Source: Acetivibrio sp. MSJd-27
GTDB lineage: Bacteria > Bacillota > Clostridia > UMGS1840 > HGM11507
Length of the DNA: 42,194 nt
Direction: 5' to 3'
Assembly: GCF_018918095.1 (NCBI RefSeq)
Contig: NZ_JAHLPV010000025.1
Location: forward strand, 1-42,194
The notes beneath the pieces were generated by a model that made no database searches, was not told the DNA's origin, and was given only the letters and a program-made list of their open reading frames with translations. Below are positions 22,351 through 31,605 of this stretch, piece by piece (positions within the stretch are counted from its first letter, which is position 1; every line of letters starts with the position of its first letter). The position numbers and the translations under genes were made by a program.

Positions 22351-22359
22351 TATATAATG
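22331..22359. promoter_or_regulatory. 29-bp perfect palindrome between divergent genes
   Basis: CATTATATATTGCA (22331-22344), central T, TGCAATATATAATG (22346-22359). It covers the -35 region of both candidate promoters, so one protein bound here could shut both. The RHH-like neighbour is the obvious candidate to bind it. Confidence 0.7.
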
Positions 22360-22368
22360 TGTTAAAAT
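22340..22368 (+). promoter_or_regulatory. Candidate promoter of the acidic small protein gene
   Basis: TTGCAT (22340-22345), 17-base spacer, TAAAAT (22363-22368), 19 bases before the start codon. It overlaps the 29-bp palindrome. Confidence 0.5.
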
Positions 22369-22387
22369 ATAGTAGAGGTGATAATAA

Positions 22388-22705
22388 ATGTTTGATAATT
22401 TATCGGAAGAGGAATTGAATCAATATTTTGAAATGATTTACGGAAGAATGAGCGGCCTGTCCGATCCGGAAACTCTGCCCTCAGCGCTGGCGGAGTCTGT
22501 GCCGGATGAATTTGAAGCGGGAGCTTCCTGCGAAAAATGGTATGCGGAGATTGTCCGAAATTTGGAATCCTTGAAGAGTACGCCGGCGGATTTGACAGAA
22601 GATCAAACGGTTGTGAAAATAATGGATGCTTATGAGGAAATTCAGCGCTGTCTGTGCAGGAAAGCCTTTGCATACGGCTATCGGCTGGCGGCGGAGAAGC
22701 ATTAG
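22388..22705 (+). CDS. Small acidic helical protein, unknown function
   Basis: A 105-residue acidic protein without membrane segments, predicted mostly helical (NLSEEELNQYFEMIYGRM near the start; VKIMDAYEEIQRCLCRKAFAYG near the end). I do not recognise a family. GAGGTGATAATAA is a good ribosome site. It is divergent from the RHH-like gene and shares its palindromic promoter region, and it precedes asnA by 130 bases. Its base composition is like the flanking core genes. Confidence 0.65.
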   Translation: MFDNLSEEELNQYFEMIYGRMSGLSDPETLPSALAESVPDEFEAGASCEKWYAEIVRNLESLKSTPADLTEDQTVVKIMDAYEEIQRCLCRKAFAYGYRLAAEKH

Positions 22706-22797
22706 AGCGTCGAGCGCTATGTGCTGTAAATATATTACTTTATTCATTAAAAAATGTAACTGTTTTGGAAAATCTCCTTTTCTTTCCCCGGAAACTG

Positions 22798-22806
22798 TGT
22801 TAGAAT
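22798..22806 (+). promoter_or_regulatory. Extended -10 promoter of asnA
   Basis: TG-T-TAGAAT at 22798-22806, 32 bases before the start codon. No good -35 box is seen at normal spacing (22778-22783 reads TTTTCT). Confidence 0.45.
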
Positions 22807-22837
22807 AAAAACCAACGAAGAAATAGGAGGAGATTGA

Positions 22838-23848
22838 ATGTCCAAGTTGATAATCCCGAAGGATTATAAATCTTATCTGTCTGTTCTCGAAACGGAACAA
22901 GCCATCAAACACATCAAAGATCACTTTCAGGCTGAGCTTGTGAATAAGCTGAATTTAAAACGGGTCTCCGCTCCGCTGTTTGTTCTGCCGGAAACCGGTC
23001 TGAACGACAATTTAAACGGTGTGGAACGACCTGTCAGTTTCGAGGTCAAAGGCATCGGGAACAACCGGGTAGAAGTGGTTCATTCCCTTGCAAAGTGGAA
23101 GAGAATGGCTCTGAAAAAATACGATTTCAATCACGGGGAAGGCCTGTACACCGACATGAACGCCATCCGCCGCGATGAAGATTTGGATAACCTCCATTCC
23201 ATCTATGTGGATCAGTGGGACTGGGAAAAAATTATCTCCCAGGGAGAACGCAATGAAACGACCTTAAAGGGAATTGTGGAAGACATTTATGCCGCTTTGA
23301 AGGACACGGAACGGTTTGTCTGTGAAAGCTATCCTCAGATTCCGAAGATACTGCCGGATAAGATTACCTATATCACTACCCAGGAGCTTCTGGATAAATA
23401 TCCCGATAAAACGCCCAAGGAGCGGGAAAACGCCATTGCGAAGGAATGCGGCGCAGTGTTCCTCATGAAAATCGGCGGCAGGCTGAGCAATGGAGAACCC
23501 CATGACGGGCGCGCGCCCGACTATGACGATTGGGAATTGAACGGCGACATCCTTCTGTGGTATCCGGTTCTGGAACAGGCCTTTGAGATTTCCTCCATGG
23601 GGATCCGGGTGGACGAGAAAGCTTTGCTTTCTCAGCTTAAGGAAGCCAGATGCGAGGATCGCATCAAGCTGAAATTCCACACCGATTTGTTAAACGGGCA
23701 CCTGCCTTATACGGTGGGGGGAGGCATCGGTCAATCCCGTCTCTGCATGTTCCTTTTAAAGAAAGCACACATTGGCGAGGTCCAATCCTCCATCTGGGAT
23801 CAAAAAATGATTTGCGATTGTGCGATGAATCATATTGAATTGTTGTAG
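22838..23848 (+). CDS. asnA: Aspartate-ammonia ligase (asparagine synthetase A)
   Basis: A 336-residue enzyme of the class II aminoacyl-tRNA-synthetase-like fold that makes asparagine from aspartate, ammonia and ATP. Family stretches include [22 protein letters not shown] (core: [18 protein letters not shown]), [35 protein letters not shown] and, near the end, [24 protein letters not shown] precedes the ATG. asnS is the next gene, 86 bases on, so asparagine supply and its tRNA charging lie side by side. Confidence 0.97.
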   Translation: MSKLIIPKDYKSYLSVLETEQAIKHIKDHFQAELVNKLNLKRVSAPLFVLPETGLNDNLNGVERPVSFEVKGIGNNRVEVVHSLAKWKRMALKKYDFNHGEGLYTDMNAIRRDEDLDNLHSIYVDQWDWEKIISQGERNETTLKGIVEDIYAALKDTERFVCESYPQIPKILPDKITYITTQELLDKYPDKTPKERENAIAKECGAVFLMKIGGRLSNGEPHDGRAPDYDDWELNGDILLWYPVLEQAFEISSMGIRVDEKALLSQLKEARCEDRIKLKFHTDLLNGHLPYTVGGGIGQSRLCMFLLKKAHIGEVQSSIWDQKMICDCAMNHIELL

Positions 23849-23875
23849 AAAATGTGGTATAACTGAATATATAGA

Positions 23876-23908
23876 AAATAAGGTAGTATGGTATACTACC
23901 TTATTTCA
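23876..23908. terminator. Perfect hairpin between asnA and asnS
   Basis: AAATAAGGTAGTAT (23876-23889), loop GGT, ATACTACCTTATTT (23893-23906). A perfect 14-bp stem with only a short T run, so a terminator or attenuator on either strand. asnS has no clear separate promoter after it. Confidence 0.65.
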
Positions 23909-23934
23909 ATTCGGTTGAAAGGAATCAATGAACA

Positions 23935-25329
23935 ATGGACTATGTAAGTGTAAAGCAGCTGTTTCGGGAAACCGAACGGCTGGGAGGCAAAGAAGTAAAG
24001 GTAAGCGGCTGGATCCGCACCATTCGGGATGCAAAAAATTTTGGGTTTATCGAATTGAACGACGGCACCTTTTTTAAAAGCGTGCAGGTGGTTTTTGAAA
24101 ATGAAAAAATAGACAATTATAAAGAGATCGCAAAGCAGAACGTGGGGGCGGCTTTGACGGTATGCGGCATTCTGGAGCTGACGCCGGAGGCCAAACAGCC
24201 CTTTGAAATCAAGGCGGCTTCCATTGTTGTGGAAGGGGCTTCCGCACCGGAGTATCCGCTGCAGAAAAAGCGCCATTCCTTTGAATTTCTGAGGACGCAG
24301 GCACATCTGCGGGCGAGAACCAACACTTTTTCCGCCGTGTTTCGCTTAAGGAGTGTGGTTGCCTATGCGATTCACAAATTTTTTAACGAGAATGGTTTTG
24401 TCTATGTACACACACCTATTATTACAGGCTCCGACTGTGAAGGGGCAGGGGAGATGTTTCATGTAACTACGATGGATATGGCGGATATTCCAAACACGGA
24501 GGACGGTAAGGTGGATTATTCCAAAGACTTTTTCGGAAAGTCCACCAATCTGACGGTCAGCGGCCAGCTGGAGGCGGAAACCTATGCCATGGCCTTCAAG
24601 AATGTCTATACCTTTGGTCCGACTTTTCGCTCGGAAAACTCCAACACAGCGCGCCATGCCGCGGAATTTTGGATGGTGGAGCCGGAGATTGCCTTTGCCG
24701 ACCTGAAGGACGATATGGATCTGGCGGAGCGCATGCTGAAGTTTATCATTCAGTATTGTTTGGACAATGCGCCCGAGGAAATGGAATTTTTCAACAGCTT
24801 TATCGATAAAAACCTGCTGGAACGTCTTCATCACATTCTGAACTCTGAGTTTGGACATGTGACCTATACCGAAGCGGTAGAGATTTTGGAGAAATCCGGA
24901 CAGAAATTTGAATATCCCGTGAAGTGGGGAATTGATTTGCAGACAGAGCATGAGCGCTATCTGACCGAGCAAGTGTTCAAAAAGCCCCTGTTCGTCACCG
25001 ATTATCCCAAGGAGATTAAAGCGTTTTACATGCGTCTGAACGACGACGGAAAAACGGTGGCGGCGATGGATTTGCTGGTGCCGGGTGTCGGCGAGATTAT
25101 CGGCGGAAGTCAGAGGGAAGAACGGTTGGATGTCCTGCTTTCCAAAATGGAAGAACTGGGTCTCAAGGAGGAGGATTACTGGTGGTATCTGGATACCCGG
25201 CGCTTTGGCGGCTGTAAACATGCAGGATTTGGTCTGGGATTTGAGAGGGCGATCATGTACCTTTCCGGTATGCAGAACATCCGGGATGTACTGCCCTTCC
25301 CGAGAACCGTTGGCACGGCTGAATTTTAA
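23935..25329 (+). CDS. asnS: Asparaginyl-tRNA synthetase
   Basis: A 464-residue class IIb synthetase. An OB-fold anticodon-binding domain lies at about 15-105 ([24 protein letters not shown]; core [18 protein letters not shown]). The catalytic core carries motif 2 in [22 protein letters not shown] (core: [16 protein letters not shown]) and motif 3 in [15 protein letters not shown]. It joins asparagine to tRNA-Asn. AAAGGA lies 12 bases before the ATG. The TPR gene follows after 9 bases. Confidence 0.97.
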   Translation: MDYVSVKQLFRETERLGGKEVKVSGWIRTIRDAKNFGFIELNDGTFFKSVQVVFENEKIDNYKEIAKQNVGAALTVCGILELTPEAKQPFEIKAASIVVEGASAPEYPLQKKRHSFEFLRTQAHLRARTNTFSAVFRLRSVVAYAIHKFFNENGFVYVHTPIITGSDCEGAGEMFHVTTMDMADIPNTEDGKVDYSKDFFGKSTNLTVSGQLEAETYAMAFKNVYTFGPTFRSENSNTARHAAEFWMVEPEIAFADLKDDMDLAERMLKFIIQYCLDNAPEEMEFFNSFIDKNLLERLHHILNSEFGHVTYTEAVEILEKSGQKFEYPVKWGIDLQTEHERYLTEQVFKKPLFVTDYPKEIKAFYMRLNDDGKTVAAMDLLVPGVGEIIGGSQREERLDVLLSKMEELGLKEEDYWWYLDTRRFGGCKHAGFGLGFERAIMYLSGMQNIRDVLPFPRTVGTAEF

Positions 25330-25338
25330 GGAGGCAAC

Positions 25339-26124
25339 ATGAATCCATTTGTACTGCTTATTTCACTGTTTCTTTTCTTTTTTATTCTTTTTAATGTGGT
25401 GCCTAAGTTTCCATACCTGTTCATCTGGAGAGCGACCAAAATGATCTCCAAGGGCCAGGTGGAAAAAGGGCTGGAGGCATTCCGTAAGGCTTGCCGCTAT
25501 AAAAAGATTGCACCTTTCACCAAGGTGCGCTATGCATTCACCGAGCTGAAGCTGGGCGATGTACAGAAGGCGAGGCAGATGCTGATGCAGGTCAGTGCGG
25601 ATCCGAAAATTCCGGTCAATGTGAAATACGAGGCGAAAGCCGTTTTTGCCTTGGTACTCTATAAGGAAGGAAACCTGGGGGAAGCCAAAGAGGTCATGGA
25701 CGAGGTCTATGAAAATTATAAAACCACCAATGTATACTGCACGCTGGGTTATCTTTATAACATTTTAAACGATCCGCAGGACGCGGTGAAATTCAGCGAG
25801 GAAGCCATGGAATATAATGACGAGCATCCAGTGCTTATGGATAATTACGGACAGGCCCTGTACCTGGACGGACAGTATGACAAAGCCTTGGAGCTCTATG
25901 AAAAGCTTATGACCAAGAAGCCGAATTTTCCAGAGGCTTACTATAATTACGCCCTTGTGCTCCAGAAGAAAGGGGACTATACAAATGCCTTTGAAGCACT
26001 GTGTAAGGCGGTCAAATGTCCGTTCAACAATCTGAGTACGGTATCCAAGGAAGAGGTTTGCAGCCTGCTCAATGAGATGGAAGAAAAGAAGGGCGAACTG
26101 CTTGAAAGCAACCATGAAGAATAA
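25339..26124 (+). CDS. Membrane-anchored TPR-repeat protein
   Basis: A 261-residue protein with an N-terminal hydrophobic helix (about 4-28), then tandem helix pairs of the tetratricopeptide type from about 35 to 225. The clearest repeats are DNYGQALYLDGQYDKALELY and AYYNYALVLQKKGDYTNAFEAL. It likely holds protein partners on the inner face of the membrane. No enzyme motif. AAGGAGG precedes the ATG; larE starts inside its end. Confidence 0.8.
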   Translation: MNPFVLLISLFLFFFILFNVVPKFPYLFIWRATKMISKGQVEKGLEAFRKACRYKKIAPFTKVRYAFTELKLGDVQKARQMLMQVSADPKIPVNVKYEAKAVFALVLYKEGNLGEAKEVMDEVYENYKTTNVYCTLGYLYNILNDPQDAVKFSEEAMEYNDEHPVLMDNYGQALYLDGQYDKALELYEKLMTKKPNFPEAYYNYALVLQKKGDYTNAFEALCKAVKCPFNNLSTVSKEEVCSLLNEMEEKKGELLESNHEE

Positions 26125-26887
26125 GTTGATTTTGCAGAAAGAAGAGCAATTGTATCAGTTGCTGAGACAATTTGATTCCGTTGCGGTGACTTTGTCCGGC
26201 GGGGCAGACAGCGCGCTTCTCTGCCGTTTGGCCGCGGAAGCGCTGGGAAACACAAAGATTACGGCGTTGACAGCGGCGGGCAGCATGTTGCCCGCAGAGG
26301 AACTGCAGGCCGCAGCGGCACTCTGTGAACGCCTGCAGATACGTCATGTCGTTCTGCCGGCGGAGGAGTTTTCGGTTGACGCTTTCCGGTTTAACCGGAA
26401 AGATCGTTGCTATCACTGCAAAAAGAATATGATGGAAAAGTGTATAAATTATGCAAAAGCCCATCATATTGCCGCTGTGCTGGATGGCACGAACGCGGAT
26501 GATTTGGGACAGGACAGGCCGGGTCTGAAAGCAGCGGAGGAATTGTCGGTGGGCAAGCCGCTGGCTGATTGTGGTATTACGAAGCCGGAGGTCTACACTC
26601 TTTTAGAGAAATTCGGTCTCACGGATTATGTAAAACCGTCCATGTCCTGTCTGGCAACCCGCTTTCCAGTCGGCGAGGAGTTGACAGAGGAAAAGCTGGC
26701 CCTCTGCTGGAAGATAGAAAAAAAGATCCGGCGTCTGGGTGTGCAGGGATATATGCGGGCAAGAATACTCGGCGATACCGTAAAGATAGAAGCAAAAAAA
26801 GAAGAACAATATAAAATCGTTTCATCTCCTATCAAACAGGAAGCGGAAAAACTGGGGTTCAAAACAGTTCTTTTGGAATTAGAGTAA
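26114..26887 (+). CDS. larE: LarE-like ATP-dependent sacrificial sulfur transferase
   Basis: A 257-residue protein with the PP-loop SGGADS at residues 28-33, CYHCKKNM near 105, DGTNADDLGQDRPG near 130 and KPSMSCLATRFPVG near 175. Cys179 matches the cysteine that gives up its sulfur in Lactobacillus plantarum LarE (Cys176) when making the nickel-pincer cofactor of lactate racemase. No larA, larB or larC is present here, so the product may serve another enzyme or an unlinked one. ATG at 26114 overlaps the TPR gene by 11 bases and has no good ribosome site, so translation is probably coupled. Confidence 0.85.
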   Translation: MKNKLILQKEEQLYQLLRQFDSVAVTLSGGADSALLCRLAAEALGNTKITALTAAGSMLPAEELQAAAALCERLQIRHVVLPAEEFSVDAFRFNRKDRCYHCKKNMMEKCINYAKAHHIAAVLDGTNADDLGQDRPGLKAAEELSVGKPLADCGITKPEVYTLLEKFGLTDYVKPSMSCLATRFPVGEELTEEKLALCWKIEKKIRRLGVQGYMRARILGDTVKIEAKKEEQYKIVSSPIKQEAEKLGFKTVLLELE

Positions 26888-26900
26888 TGGAGGATCATAG

Positions 26901-29900
26901 ATGAAAATAGTTCGCGTTTTTTCAGAAAAGAGACCTGAGTTTGCCGTGGAGGCAAAGGGCGTTTTAAACGACTTGACCGAAAACCTTATGATATCCGGTC
27001 TGCAGGACGTGCGTATCCTGGTTCGCTATGACGTGCAGGGGATCGATGAGGAAATTTTCAAGAAAGCACAGAATACTATTTTTTCCGAGCCGCAGGTGGA
27101 TACCCTTTCCTTTGAGGAAGCAGATTTTGCGGGCTATAAGGTTTTTGCGGTGGAATATTTGACCGGACAGTTTGATCAGAGAGCCGATTCCGCGGCGCAG
27201 TGTATCCAGATCCTGACCGGACAGGCAAAGCCGGATGTGAAGGTTGCAAAGGTGTATGCCGTCAATGACGCGGTTTCCGATACGGATATTGAAAAAATCA
27301 AACAGTATGTGATCAACCCCGTTGATTCAAGAGAAGCCGGATTGAAAAAACCGGATTCACTGGATATGCAGTTAAGCACGCCCGACAAGGTAAAGGTGTT
27401 TGACGGTTTTATCCAACTTGACGAAGACGGGCTTTTTGCGTTTCTGAAAGAAAACGGTTTTGCTTGCGATTTGAATGATATCAAATTCTGTCAGGAGTAT
27501 TTCCGGGATGTGGAAAAACGGGATCCCACCGTGACCGAAATGAAGATGATCGATACGTACTGGTCGGATCACTGCCGTCACACCACTTTTTCCACCAACC
27601 TAACCGGAGTGGAAATCGAAGATCCTGTTATCAAAAAAGTATATGACGAATATCTGGAATCCAGAAAATTTGTTTATCGGGATAAAAAGGAAAAACCGGT
27701 GTGCCTGATGGATCTGGCAACTATCGCCATGAAGGAGCTGAAAAAGAAAGGCGTTTTGGATAACCTGGATGAGTCTGAGGAGATCAACGCCTGCTCCATC
27801 GAGGTGGAGGTTGATGTCAACGGAAAGCCGGAAACCTGGCTTGTGATGTTCAAAAACGAAACCCATAACCATCCCACGGAGATCGAACCTTTTGGCGGCG
27901 CGGCAACCTGTCTGGGCGGTGCAATCCGCGATCCGCTGTCAGGACGTTCCTATGTCTATCAGGCAATGCGCGTCACCGGAAGCGGAGATCCGAGAAAAAC
28001 CGTGGAGGAAACCTTAAAGGGCAAGCTGCCCCAGAGAAAGATTTCTACCGTTGCGGCTCACGGTTACAGCTCCTATGGCAACCAGATTGGTCTGTCCACC
28101 GGTTTGGTTCGGGAGATCTATGATGAATCCTATATTGCAAAGCGTATGGAGATCGGCGCGGTAGTTGGCGCAGCTCCGAAAGAAAATGTCATCCGCACCG
28201 AACCCCAGCCGGGCGATTTGATTGTCCTTCTGGGAGGCAGAACCGGACGGGACGGCTGCGGCGGGGCGACCGGTTCCTCCAAGGCGCACACCGAGCAGTC
28301 CATCGAGACATGCGGTGCGGAGGTACAGAAGGGAAATCCGCCGGAGGAACGGAAAATCCAGAGGCTGTTCCGGAAGAAGGAAGTCACTACGCTGATTAAA
28401 CGCTGTAACGATTTCGGCGCCGGCGGCGTCTCTGTCGCAATCGGTGAACTGGCGGATGGACTTGTCATCAATCTGGACAAGGTACCGAAAAAATATGCAG
28501 GGCTGGACGGAACCGAGCTTGCCATCAGCGAATCCCAGGAGCGTATGGCGGTTGTTGTCGCCAAAGAGAACGCGGAACGGTTTGTCCGTGAAGCGGCCAA
28601 AGAAAATCTGGAGGCAAACGTGGTTGCCGAGGTGACTGCGGAAAAACGGCTGAAAATGTTTTGGCAGGATGACTGCATCGTAAATATTTCCCGGGAATTT
28701 TTGAACTCCAACGGCGCGCCGAAATATGCGGAAGCGAGGATACCCTCCTGCGACAGAACGAATCTTTTCCAAAGTGTCACTGCGGGGGATGGCTCGTTTG
28801 CAGAGAAATTTAAAGAGATTCTTTCCAATTTGAATGTCTGTTCCCAGAAAGGATTGGGAGAAATGTTTGACGGCACCATCGGTGCCTCCAGCGTGCTCAT
28901 GCCCTTTGGCGGGAAATATGAATTGACGCCGGCGGAAGCTATGGCGGCAAAGATTCCGGTACAGAACGGAGAGACCAAAACCGCTACGGTGATGGCTTAC
29001 GGCTATGATCCGAAATTGGCGGAGAGATCCCCCTTCTACAGCGCGCTCTATGCAGTGATCCAGTCGGTGGCAAAGGTGGTTGCGTCCGGCTGTGACGTGG
29101 ATGAAATTTATCTGACCTTCCAGGAGTATTTTGAACGGCTGGGCGAGGATGCCCTGCGGTGGGGCAAGCCTTTGAGCGCTCTTCTGGGTGCATATCTGGC
29201 GCAGAAGGAACTGAATATGGCAGCCATCGGCGGCAAGGATTCCATGAGCGGCTCCTTCAACAATCTGGATGTTGTGCCGACGCTGGTGTCCTTTGCGATT
29301 GCACCGGCGAATACCGATGATATCATCTCGCCTGAATTTAAGAATACAGACAGCAAAGTGGTTTATCTGCCGGTTAAACGGGATGAAAATGGAATGCCGG
29401 ATTTCGAAGCGTTTTTGGAAACCTCCAGAAAGCTGTATCGTTTGATTGTTGAAAAGAAAGTGACCGCGGCATATGCGGTTCCCATGGGTGGTATTGCGGA
29501 AGCGGTTCTGAAAATGGCGTTCGGAAACAAAATCGGCTTTGCTTTTGAAAAGACAGAAGGCTTGTTTGAGGCCAACTACGGCGGCTATATTCTGGAAACG
29601 GCGAAGGATTTTGAAATGGAAGGCGCGGAAATCATCGGCTTCACCAACGACAGCAGAATCATTTCCATTGGGGAGGAAATCATTTCTCTGGAAGAACTGA
29701 TTCTGGCGTTTACAAAACCTCTTTCCAAGGTGTATCCGGAAACCCACAAGGAGGATAAGAAAACCTTTGAAATGCCATACTATACAAAAGACAGTGCGTC
29801 TGCTTCCAAATATAAGACAGCAAAGCCGAAAGTGCTGATTCCGGTGTTCCCCGGAACAAACTGCGAATACGATACGGAACGCCAGTTCCGGTTTGCAGGC

Positions 29901-30620
29901 GCGGAAACCAAGATTCTGGTGTTCCGCAACACTTACGGGAATGATATTGCAGAGTCTTTGGAAGCGATGGAAAAAGAAATCCGTTCCTCCCAGATGATGA
30001 TGCTTCCCGGCGGTTTCTCCGGCGGGGACGAGCCGGACGGATCCGGTAAGTTTATCGCTACTGTGCTGAGAAATCCGCGGATTACTGACGCAATTCACGA
30101 TATGCTCTATCAGCGTGACGGTCTGATGCTGGGAATCTGCAACGGTTTCCAGGCGCTGATTAAGCTGGGGTTGGTTCCCTTCGGAAAAATTATCGACACG
30201 AATGAAGAATGCCCCACTTTGACTTACAACACCATCGGACGGCATATTTCAACCATGGTCAACGTGAAGGTGATGAGCAATCTTTCACCCTGGTTCTCCC
30301 ATGTCAAACCGGGCGAGGTATACAAAGTTCCAGTATCCCATGGGGAAGGACGTTTTGTAGCCAGTGAAAAGATGATTGAGGAATTGAAGAGGAATGGGCA
30401 GATTGCGACCTGTTATGCCGCACCGGACGGACAGATTACCGATGATCCCACCTACAATGTCAACGGATCTTACTGTGCAATTGAAGGGATCACTTCTCCG
30501 GATGGAAGAGTACTGGGCAAAATGGGACACTCCGAGCGGATCGGAGACAATCTGTATAAAAACATTCCCGGCGAATTTGACATGCAAATTTTCAAATCCG
30601 GGGTGGAATACTTTAAGTAA
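26901..30620 (+). CDS. purL: Phosphoribosylformylglycinamidine synthase (FGAM synthetase), single chain
   Basis: At 1239 residues this is the single-chain form that carries the PurS-like N-terminus, the two-half ATP-binding core and a C-terminal glutamine amidotransferase. Visible marks are the SDHCRHTTFSTNL stretch, HNHPTEIEPFGGAATCLGG (core: NHPTEIEPFGGAATCLGG), ATGSSKAHTEQS, and the amidotransferase motifs FPGTNCEYDTERQF, GICNGFQAL (nucleophile Cys1080) and HGEGRF (His1147). It turns FGAR, glutamine and ATP into FGAM in purine synthesis. GGAGG precedes the ATG. No other pur genes are adjacent. Confidence 0.97.
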   Translation: MKIVRVFSEKRPEFAVEAKGVLNDLTENLMISGLQDVRILVRYDVQGIDEEIFKKAQNTIFSEPQVDTLSFEEADFAGYKVFAVEYLTGQFDQRADSAAQCIQILTGQAKPDVKVAKVYAVNDAVSDTDIEKIKQYVINPVDSREAGLKKPDSLDMQLSTPDKVKVFDGFIQLDEDGLFAFLKENGFACDLNDIKFCQEYFRDVEKRDPTVTEMKMIDTYWSDHCRHTTFSTNLTGVEIEDPVIKKVYDEYLESRKFVYRDKKEKPVCLMDLATIAMKELKKKGVLDNLDESEEINACSIEVEVDVNGKPETWLVMFKNETHNHPTEIEPFGGAATCLGGAIRDPLSGRSYVYQAMRVTGSGDPRKTVEETLKGKLPQRKISTVAAHGYSSYGNQIGLSTGLVREIYDESYIAKRMEIGAVVGAAPKENVIRTEPQPGDLIVLLGGRTGRDGCGGATGSSKAHTEQSIETCGAEVQKGNPPEERKIQRLFRKKEVTTLIKRCNDFGAGGVSVAIGELADGLVINLDKVPKKYAGLDGTELAISESQERMAVVVAKENAERFVREAAKENLEANVVAEVTAEKRLKMFWQDDCIVNISREFLNSNGAPKYAEARIPSCDRTNLFQSVTAGDGSFAEKFKEILSNLNVCSQKGLGEMFDGTIGASSVLMPFGGKYELTPAEAMAAKIPVQNGETKTATVMAYGYDPKLAERSPFYSALYAVIQSVAKVVASGCDVDEIYLTFQEYFERLGEDALRWGKPLSALLGAYLAQKELNMAAIGGKDSMSGSFNNLDVVPTLVSFAIAPANTDDIISPEFKNTDSKVVYLPVKRDENGMPDFEAFLETSRKLYRLIVEKKVTAAYAVPMGGIAEAVLKMAFGNKIGFAFEKTEGLFEANYGGYILETAKDFEMEGAEIIGFTNDSRIISIGEEIISLEELILAFTKPLSKVYPETHKEDKKTFEMPYYTKDSASASKYKTAKPKVLIPVFPGTNCEYDTERQFRFAGAETKILVFRNTYGNDIAESLEAMEKEIRSSQMMMLPGGFSGGDEPDGSGKFIATVLRNPRITDAIHDMLYQRDGLMLGICNGFQALIKLGLVPFGKIIDTNEECPTLTYNTIGRHISTMVNVKVMSNLSPWFSHVKPGEVYKVPVSHGEGRFVASEKMIEELKRNGQIATCYAAPDGQITDDPTYNVNGSYCAIEGITSPDGRVLGKMGHSERIGDNLYKNIPGEFDMQIFKSGVEYFK

Positions 30621-30695
30621 CCTCGCCAAAACGCCTCTTTCCTTTTCCATATTATGGAGAAGAGAGCGGATAGATAATATTTTTATTTTGCGAGG
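30621..30695 (+). terminator. Long imperfect hairpin after purL
   Basis: CCTCGC (30621-30626) pairs with GCGAGG (30690-30695), and inner parts CGCCTCT / AGAGAGCG and TCCATA/TATGGA can pair too. It starts right after the purL stop. T-rich DNA lies inside (TATTTTTATTTT), not after, so it is not a classic terminator. Confidence 0.4.
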
Positions 30696-30714
30696 TTGAA
30701 ACGCTTATGAGGTG

Positions 30715-30752
30715 GCTTTTGCTTTGCAAAAGCAATTTTATCTTGTTATAAT
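30715..30752 (+). promoter_or_regulatory. Promoter of the PNP-ahcY-mtaD operon, with palindrome over the -35 box
   Basis: TTGCAA (30724-30729), 17-base spacer, TATAAT (30747-30752), extended -10 TG. GCTTTTGC-TTT-GCAAAAGC (30715-30733) is a perfect palindrome that covers the -35 box and looks like a LacI- or TetR-type operator. Confidence 0.75.
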
Positions 30753-30764
30753 GAGGAATCGAGT

Positions 30765-31589
30765 ATGTTGAATAACTTTAACGAGGCGGTCTACGATATC
30801 AAAAAAGTATTTGGTGAAAAGCTTCCCAAAACCTGCGTGGTTTTGGGATCGGGGTTCAGCAAATTTACGGAATTTATGACGGAGAAGAAAGAATTGCCCT
30901 ATGGGGAGATTAGCGGATTTCCCCTCTCCACCGTACCCGGGCACAGCGGTAAATTGATACTGGGATGCATCAACGAAATTCCGGTTCTGGCGTTCAGCGG
31001 ACGGTTTCATTATTATGAGGGCTACACCATGAAGCAGATTGCGTTTCCCGTGCGGGTGATGAAGCTGCTCGGCGTGGAAAATTATATTGTAACCAACGCC
31101 TCGGGCGGGATTAACGAGGATTACCGTGCGGGGGATTTGGTTCTGATTTCCGACCATATTAAGTTCTTTGACGACAGCCCTTTGCGGGGAAAAAATCTGG
31201 ATACCTTTGGCGTCCGCTTCCCGGATATGACACATGCGTATCACAGGGAGCTGATCGAAACGGCGAAAAAGGCAGCCGGGGAGATTGGAGTCGATCTGAA
31301 AGAAGGCGTATACGCTTTCATGAGCGGTCCCAGCTTTGAAACTCCTGCGGAAATCCGTGCTCTGCGTGCGCTTGGAGCGGATATGGTGGGCATGTCGACG
31401 GTGCCGGAGGTCATCTGCGCCAACCATATGGGAATGAAGGTGTTGGGCATTTCCTGCGTCTGCAATTTGGCGGCGGGAATTCTGGATCAGCCCCTAACCC
31501 ATGAGGAAGTTATCGCAGCGGGAGAACATGCGGCCGAGAAATCGGTTGCACTGCTGACGCGAATCATAGAAAAAATAGAAAATAGATAG
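30765..31589 (+). CDS. punA: Purine-nucleoside phosphorylase (PNP class II type)
   Basis: A 274-residue protein with the trimeric PNP motifs: VVLGSGFSKF at the start, VPGHSGKL, FSGRFHYYEGYTM (phosphate and ribose contacts), VTNASGGINEDYRAGDLVLI (core: NASGGINEDYRAGDLVLI), GPSFETPAEIRALR and MVGMSTVPEVICANHMGM. It splits inosine, guanosine and related nucleosides with phosphate. GAGGAATCGAGT gives the ribosome site. It starts a three-gene operon with ahcY and mtaD, 16 and 11 bases apart, so inosine formed from S-adenosylhomocysteine breakdown is a likely substrate. Confidence 0.93.
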   Translation: MLNNFNEAVYDIKKVFGEKLPKTCVVLGSGFSKFTEFMTEKKELPYGEISGFPLSTVPGHSGKLILGCINEIPVLAFSGRFHYYEGYTMKQIAFPVRVMKLLGVENYIVTNASGGINEDYRAGDLVLISDHIKFFDDSPLRGKNLDTFGVRFPDMTHAYHRELIETAKKAAGEIGVDLKEGVYAFMSGPSFETPAEIRALRALGADMVGMSTVPEVICANHMGMKVLGISCVCNLAAGILDQPLTHEEVIAAGEHAAEKSVALLTRIIEKIENR

Positions 31590-31605
31590 AGATGAGGGAA
31601 TAGAT

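Noticed and set aside
28014-30245. A 743-codon open frame on the minus strand opposite purL
   Set aside because: PurL on the plus strand is unmistakable. The opposite frame has no ribosome site and a composition typical of antisense shadows (rich in His, Arg, Phe). Similar long antisense frames lie opposite ntpA, the activase, asnS and ahcY.
30621-30764. A purine riboswitch ahead of the PNP gene
   Set aside because: The region is too short after the promoter (12 bases to the start codon), and the purine-aptamer core is absent.
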